Shown here: piece after piece, positions 57,723 through 64,000 of the stretch | Layout of the letters: each line of letters opens with the position of its first letter | Numbering within the stretch: position 1 is the stretch's first letter | Assembly: GCA_037951105.1 (NCBI GenBank) | Contig: JBAMJV010008350.1 | Span: 1-64,000, forward strand | Reading direction: 5' to 3' | Origin: Echinarachnius parma | Lineage: Eukaryota; Echinodermata; Echinoidea; Clypeasteroida; Echinarachniidae | DNA length: 64,000 nt | Program-made: the position numbers and the translations under genes | The notes under the pieces: model-generated | Told to the model about the DNA's origin: nothing | Seen by the model: the letters and a program-made list of their open reading frames with translations, nothing else | The model's database searches: none

Positions 57723-60700
57723 CTTTGCTGATCAAATGTGTACCGTTGTTGTCCTTGGGGTGTAAGGTATTTGCCAACAGCTCTAGATGTGCCTCAGCTT
57801 TCAATTAAATTCGATTTTTAGCGGTCTTCAAAAAGCTTCTGAGAGCAGCAACTATTGCAAGTGTGTCCGATCGACGGCGTCTACTTTACGCAATTATAGT
57901 ACCAATAAAAACTACAAATTACTTACGTACACAACGCACATATACATGACGGTAACTTCTACCGCACTTTACTGTATTCAAACAGCAATATTGTCATTGT
58001 GTACAGTTTTCGTTATCTTTCTGCTATTTTGAACGTAATTTTCTCTGGCATTTCAAGACGTTTCGATGTACTAATTAAGGTATGATATGCATTATTATAT
58101 CAATGAATATATGGAGGGACACAAAGACTACTAATTCGATACTAGTTGGTGTTATGTTATCTATGAATTTGGTATATTTGTTACTCCAAATATCTCTCAT
58201 TAGTCTTTACAGTCCCACAGTCCCACACATTATAATTTATGTGTGCTGTGATTATAAATTGCTCCTGACTGAGTTATTTAACTTTTAAGTTTTAACGACC
58301 GGTGATGTATGTATGGAGTGTAGTGACATTGCGTGTATCTGGATCCGGATGTACTGATAATGATGTATTTGTAAATGTGTTAGAAAAAAAGTAAACAAAC
58401 CTTGACTTGAGTTGTGTAGAATAATATAAGAAGGAGCAGCAGCAGTAAGGGCCGCCTGCATCTAAACGCCCACCCCCCCCCCATTGTTGTTTGTGTTTGT
58501 TTGTGCTGTCGCGTCTCTGTTTTTGTTTTTGTTTTGTTTATTTTGTTTGCGTTCACTGTACTGTATGTGCACCTCACGCAGTGCGTAATCTTCAGTCATG
58601 AAGTCTGCACTACCAAGGAAGAAGAAGAAGGAACCAAACTTTGCCCCAAACTTTGTACCAAAGTCAAAGTAAACTCAGTTTCTGCAGGCTGCAGCATATA
58701 CAGTTAACTGTTAACACCTTGACTATGACTTGTAGTTGTACTTGTAGTAGCGACGCCAAACGCACCCCGATTTTAGGGCTTGCTATTCCGACAACACGCA
58801 AATTTCGATCTTGTTTTTGTGCTAATATCTCAAAAAATATTCACTTAGAATTTATCTTTTCATGATTTTTCCGGAGACTAACATTATTTGAATGATGATA
58901 TTATGTTGGTGTGATTAAATAAAGTGAATTTAACGAAGAAAAATGTGTGTTTTGTGTGCGTATTTTTTTAGTTGTGATGTGACTTTTGCGTACGGAGCAC
59001 TCGCCTGCGGCGAACACTTCCGGATTGAACGATCTCGTTCTTTCGTATTTTCCCGAAGTTTTCATGTGTCTACATGGCTTCAAAGTACATCAAAATAAAG
59101 GTAAGAGTTTTCTTCAGCATATCCATGAAATTTCTGATTTTTTAATGCTAAATTTTCTTGAGATTTGAATGGTGAAAAAGATGACAAATAAGACCAAAAA
59201 TATGACCGGATTTTAACTGGCTATATCTTTGCACCTACCCCTACAGACAAGCTATGGACAAAACTTTTCGGACTCTGTGATTGGTCAGCTTTCATTTGAT
59301 ACCAAATTTATGGCCAATCACAGTGTCGCATATGTACCGCAAGAGCTAGTTTGATCGTATCCTTATTGAAAATTGTTAGAATCGATCCACTTGTGATCGA
59401 TCTACTGCCCTCAATGTTGGATTATAGTACAGTTTACTGTAGTCCCAGTTACTGAAATTCATGTTATTAGTAATATTACAAGCAAATTATTAGGAATCGT
59501 GTTGAAATTATCTAAATTTCTTTATTTCATTGCTTGAATATTACTTTTTATTTGTGGGGAGGTTGGAAATATGACATTTGCAAGATTTATGTAGACTTTT
59601 TTCTTATAAAACTTGAATAATTTTCAAAAAGTGGGAAACAAGGGCCTGGGGAGTGGGGTAATTATAAATACAATTTTTTCTTTCTTTGGGGGGGGGGGGG
59701 GGGGGGTTCTTTGGGGGGTAGGGGGTGGGTTTTTTTCTTTGGGGGTGGGGGGGGGGGTGGGGTGCTGGGGGGGGGGGGGGGGGGAATTATAGCACTGGGG
59801 CTTTCTTCCTTCTAATCCTACCTTTTTTTAAAATTTTCAGCGGTGGATTAGTGGCACGCCCCTTCCATCTTTTTTGGGGGTTTACAAATGAATTTAAAAT
59901 GTTACCCTGCTATTTTTTTTCCCCTCCCCCCCCCCCCCCATGACAAATATAAATTCATTTTTCATGTTCAATTATTACAATTGATAGGGAAGTGCAATTG
60001 TGTGACTGTGGTGACCCCCTCCCCCCCCCCCCCCCCACCCTCTTTTTGCTTTTTTTCCTTTTTTGTTTGCAATTAAAATGGGAATGTTATCTAGCTTTTT
60101 TTATAGGGCACTTAACGGCCCCTGTTAATTTTTTTTTTTAGTGATTAAGAACAGATTTTTTCCCATGTTTTTTTTTAAGGGTGTGCATAATTAGAATGGG
60201 GGCATACCCCACATTATATGTTTATGTTTTTGTTACAGTAGATTTTTCTGCGCTGTTCTTTTGTTTACAATGGATTTGTCTGCACTGTTGATTGTTTGTT
60301 TTTACTGGGGCACTCTTCCGCCCCTCCCATCTCCCATAATTGTTTTTTCTTTTCATGTTTTTAAGGTTCAGGAGGTTTTTTTTTTCAGGGTGTTTATAAA
60401 AGGGGGGCATAATCAGTACCTATTTGTTACTTAATTTTGTATCAATTTTGTAAAACAAGTGATTATAATAATTTTACTTAGCCTACCTGTTAAGATGTGT
60501 TTTAAAAATAGGGGGCATACCTCCTCCCCTTCTGTCCCAATTATTATTATACAGGTTTTTTTTTTCAAGGGGTGTTCATAAACTTGGCGATGTGGAGGCA
60601 TTTCCCACCCCTTCTTACACACCATCTTTCTTTCCTTTTTTACTCTTTTAAAATAAGCACACACGTTTTATACACAATTATTTTCATGTAGCATTCTGCA

Positions 60701-62210
60701 TTTAATATCCTCTGTTTTGCTGGCAGCATCCCATACCTGTAAAAGAAAACAAAATCAAGTGACATAACAATGATCAAAACGGTAACATTTTGCTCATAGG
60801 ATAACGTAAATTGCTAAATATGCAAAAAGTGCCTCATTATATATGCAAAAAGTACCTCATTATATATGCATTAATTTGCATAATTTGCATATTGTTAAAA
60901 TCAACATACATGTACAGTGCACACTGGTTTTCCTTAATCAATTCTTCTGCAGTTACATTAATTTTCCATTAAAAAACATAAAATTTATCTCATTTAACAT
61001 AAAATCTACATCAGTTGTATGCTCATGAATATGCAAATATGCGAGTGGAAATTTTTTGAACTTTTCCTCATTAAATATGCGCTAATTTGCAAAAACAACA
61101 TTTTTTCAAAAAAAACGTTACCTCATTGCGTTCACAATTACATAAGCTTTAAAATGAGGGGTCACATCATATGGTTATTTTCAATATTTAAAAATCATGT
61201 GGCATTGCTACTTGTAGGGGTGAATAAACTCGACTATGTATGAACATGATTAATATTTCCGGCATTCTGACTGAGAGAATGAGTCTGAATCTGAGACTAG
61301 CAAAGGCCGACAGTCAAATATTTCAGTAAAAATGTCAAGACAAAGAGGCCATTATGAAAGCGCTACATGTAGATTTATCGATCTAAGTTACTAGTGAAAA
61401 CTAGTCTAGACTGAGTCTGACTCTAAAATCACTTAAATCGAAGAGGGGAAAATTAAAATTCTTCTAGTTTACATTTTCAATTTCATTTGCAAAGACAAAG
61501 TACTAATAATTATAATTCAAATCTGATTTTTGTCTGTATTATTATTTGTTAGTTTAAAGGGTAATGAACCATGAACAAACTTCCTTTTCATACTTTAGTC
61601 TTTGCATTTATGGTCATGAGGCTTTCATCAACTGTCTGTGGAGCTTTGCAGTGATTTGAAGAGCTAAATAAATGTTTTTCTTTCATGTTCGGAAACTCAT
61701 AGTTTCAGAACTGTTTCTTGGAGCCTGTTACTGTTAGACTGAGTAGGATATGGTTGCTATTGTCACTGGTCTACTGAGGAGTGAGGGATGTAGTCTACTC
61801 TGCAGGTTTCATACTCATAGCCATCAAGCTGGGTTTATTTGTTATTCAAACCCTCTGTACTGCAGCTTTATATTTGACAACAAAGAATGGTAGTTAAATC
61901 ATGTTACAGAATCACTTGATAACCATTTGAACATTTCTTTGGCTTAATCCAGCAAGATGTAGATGTCCATCAGTGGCACTGGTCTACAACGGGATGTAGT
62001 GTTTTCGGCAGTCATCTTAGCTTAGCTCTTGCCCTTATCTGTTACTCAAACTCTCTGTACTGTGGCTTTGCATTTGACAGCCGTGAGGTTGATATCAATT
62101 GTTGAGGTTTGCAGGACTATGACTATGACTATGAGGGGCTAATTGATTTTCTCTTTCATGTTTGGGAAATCTTTCAGAACTGTTCCTTGGAACCGGTAAG
62201 ACAAAGTAAG
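57723..62210. other. Intergenic region between divergent YJU2 and TMTC3
   Basis: It must contain the promoters of both genes, which point away from each other. No gene is recognised. Long G and C tracts occur at about 59686-59785, 59925-59940 and 60020-60035. The (a)atatgcaaat word recurs at 60815-61080. Diverged copies of TMTC3 exon 1 lie at its right end (61770-62095). Confidence 0.6.
61620..62095 (+). pseudogene. Two decayed copies of TMTC3 exon 1 and its leader
   Basis: At about 61970-62090 the sequence matches exon 1 closely (gtggcactgg...gatgtagt, then ctcaaactctctgtactgtg, gctttgcatttgac) but has frame-breaking changes and no start. A second, older copy at about 61770-61875 keeps ttattcaaaccctctgtact and tatatttgac. 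Leader pieces (ctttcatgtt, tttcagaactgtt.cttgga) also recur near 61680-61725 and 62152-62190. Confidence 0.8.
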
Positions 62211-64000
62211 ATGGCTATCAGTGGCACTGGACTACCACGGGATGTAGTCTTTCCGGCAGTCCTCTTAGCCCTAGTCCTAATCTGCTACTCAAACTCACTG
62301 TACTGTGGCTTTGCATTCGACGACCGCGAGGCTATTGTCAAGAATAGGGACCTGCGGCCGGAGGCTTCAGTGCTGGATCTCTTCTTCAACGACTTCTGGG
62401 GCACACCTATGCACAAGGTACATGTAGTTAACCAAGAGTGAAGGCAATGCTATAAATTTACTCCTTTTTTTTTTACCTTGTAGCCTGGTTGAGCAAGTTA
62501 AAGATTTTTCAAATTCTACTGGCCCAAACCCTGAATCTGGAGGCCCCAAACAAACCCCAAAAGTTAACAAATTATGTTTTTGGTTGTCCATTTGTGCCAG
62601 TGGAATTGAGGATCAATGGACTTTGGTGGCATAAAACCTAATTGTTTTATTGGCCCTGGGCCAGTGGGCCAGTGCTAACATTGAGCCCTGGGAAGAGGTA
62701 TGACACATTTGCAAACAACTTTTTAGTTATGTACGCTCATGATATAATGGTAAAGCTATGATTGTGCAGTGATTTAGCTTGTGAAGATGTAGAAAAGAAC
62801 AAACCTTTTATCTTCAGTAGATGTGGAAATATTGATTGGATTTTATTTTATTTGTTTTTATTTATAGAGAAAAAATTACACACAGGCATATGTGAAGCCA
62901 CAAGTCATATTGCCCCCTCTGCATAGTGACATTTTGTATTTTATTTAACAACACTCAATTTAGATGTTGACTTAAAATATGAATTTTGATTTTATTTGAT
63001 TGGTCTTTATTTGAATATTTTACATACAGGAGCGAAGCCACAAGTCCTACCGCCCTCTGTGTGTGTTGACCTTTCGTCTTAACTACTTCCTGGGTCAGTT
63101 GAACCCATGGGGGTATCACCTCACCAATTTGCTGCTCCACTGGGTTGTGTGTGTACTCTATCTTAAAGCATGCAGTCTTGTGTTGAGTGAGGGGGCCAGT
63201 GAAAAAGCTTCACTGCTGTTTGCTGTGCATGCTGTACACACAGAAGCAGTAAGAACTTGTTCTTTTTTTTGTTCAGTGTTTAATTTGATATTACTGTTTA
63301 ATTGTAGGAAATAGGTACAGATGCATTTTAAAACTTTAGTGCAACAAGAATAGTTCTAAATGCAGATATTTAATTTTATCATTAGTACAGAAGGGGAACT
63401 GAGCTTGGAATTTGATTGATGCTTCACACTTTCATCAGGACTATTCACAAAAAATGTTGATGCTAGTATTTTGATTGCCATCTTTTCATTCACTTTTCAG
63501 TTTTATGATTATACAGAGTGTCCCAGAAAGGTTGCAACACTTACGATCGTTAATTTCTTCGACACCATCGACCAAATGTCATTATTTTTTATTTCATTGG
63601 ATAGAACATTCTTTTTCCAACAAAATGATACCATGAACATGGATTTTGGGTAAGGAGTTTGGATGCCAGGGCCATTTTTCTGAGGCAATGTCGTTTCCAA
63701 AATTTGCTACTTTTTCGTCTCCAGCGATCCTCTGAACAAGGAGGCATTCTCGCTCCACGGCCTCCCATAGACAGAAGAACCGCATGACTGCACTCCCTTT
63801 GATAAGGAAGCCAACGTTGTGTAATCGAGTACCCTAGCATGGCCTAGCATGGCCCTAGCATCCAAACGCCTTACCCAAAATCCATGTTCATGGTATCATT
63901 TTGTTGGGAAAAGAATGTTCTATCCAATGAAATAAAAAATAATGACATTTGGTCGATGGTGTCGAAGAAATTAACGATCGTAAGTGTTGCAACCTTTCTG
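62211..64000 (+). CDS. TMTC3: TMTC3, protein O-mannosyltransferase, first two coding exons, partial
   Basis: Exon 1 is 62211-62417 (69 codons, donor gtacat) and exon 2 is 63030-63248 (73 codons, acceptor tacag, donor gtaaga). Both are phase 0. The later exons lie beyond the window. Exon 1 encodes a membrane segment ([19 protein letters not shown]) followed by a luminal FDDREAI, the acidic pair expected in the first loop of GT-C glycosyltransferases. Next come [10 protein letters not shown], then [20 protein letters not shown], a second membrane segment ([19 protein letters not shown]) and [12 protein letters not shown]. These are hallmarks of the TMTC family; [18 protein letters not shown] and ASLLFAV favour TMTC3 over its paralogues. 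TMTC proteins act in the ER and transfer mannose to cadherins and related proteins. The usual HP[IV]HTEA has become HAVHTEA. The start was chosen as the ATG directly before the membrane segment; an upstream in-frame ATG at 62109 is possible. Confidence 0.85.
62875..62935 (+). pseudogene. Decayed copy of the start of TMTC3 exon 2
   Basis: tgaagccacaagtcatattg followed by ccccctctgcatagtgac parallels the real exon start at 63030 (cgaagccacaagtcctaccg then ccctctgtgtgtgttgac). The upstream intron end is also similar. It is about 145 bp upstream of the functional exon and has frame-breaking changes. Confidence 0.7.
63512..64000. mobile_element. Foldback element with TACAGAGTGTCCCAGAAAG end, running off the window
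   Basis: The left arm 63512-63668 is repeated inverted from 63858 to the window end, with few mismatches. The end sequence tacagagtgtcccagaaag resembles mariner/Tc1-type ends. The loop (63669-63857) contains a tandem ggcctagcat word. It lies in TMTC3 intron 2. Confidence 0.8.

Noticed and set aside
60725..60765. Similarity to the acceptor side of YJU2 exon 2 (ctgtaaaagaaaacaa)
   Set aside because: Only the intronic A-rich part matches; no exon codons are shared.

Overview
This is a stretch of animal nuclear DNA, AT-rich and dominated by introns and repeats. Genes are split by GT-AG introns whose phases can be followed from exon to exon. The conserved genes recognised are the splicing factor YJU2 (CCDC94) and the start of TMTC3. 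Around them lie BEN-domain genes, SAP/SWIM zinc-finger fragments, Helitron relics, many MITEs with intact terminal inverted repeats (TIRs), tagatctagat-type simple repeats and long poly-G/poly-C runs. The mix suggests a marine deuterostome, most likely an echinoderm such as a sea urchin. That is inferred from the general character of the repeats and is not proven here.

Layout. 1-5779 (-): the 5' part of an unrecognised acidic protein gene; two of its small exons are duplicated in tandem as a pair, in frame. 5780-6365: a compact divergent promoter. 6366-15151 (+): a complete seven-exon BEN-domain gene (343 aa) whose introns hold several TIR elements. 15152-19600: foldback elements and MITEs. 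19737-21155: a 24-bp minisatellite that reverses orientation, ending almost at the start of the next block. 21165-33200: an array of shuffled exon copies of a second BEN-type gene, with pieces of a P2X7-like cysteine-rich domain and of a SAP/SWIM zinc-finger gene. 34280-37200: duplicated Helitron fragments joined to BEN-like, coiled-coil and C-type-lectin pieces. 39098-57722 (-): the complete YJU2 gene, seven coding exons and 510 aa, with an 11.1-kb first intron packed with nested elements. 57723-62210: intergenic, rich in poly-G/C tracts. 62211 to the window end (+): the first two coding exons of TMTC3, running off the window.

Two themes recur. First, partial tandem duplication of exons: intact in the acidic gene, decayed in two YJU2 exons and in both TMTC3 exons, and amplified in the BEN array. 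Second, a set of elements with short TIRs, three of them starting GGGCNATTC. Each carries several dispersed copies of its own private 9-16-bp word (for example TGTACGTCCGACACGG, TGTAACGTCCGAAAC, GGTCACGTGTGTGAC). I do not recognise these as a named family and regard them as the best candidate for something undescribed.

The genes do not form a pathway. YJU2 acts in the spliceosome, TMTC3 in protein O-mannosylation in the endoplasmic reticulum, and the BEN proteins probably on chromatin. No rRNA, tRNA gene or CRISPR array was seen.
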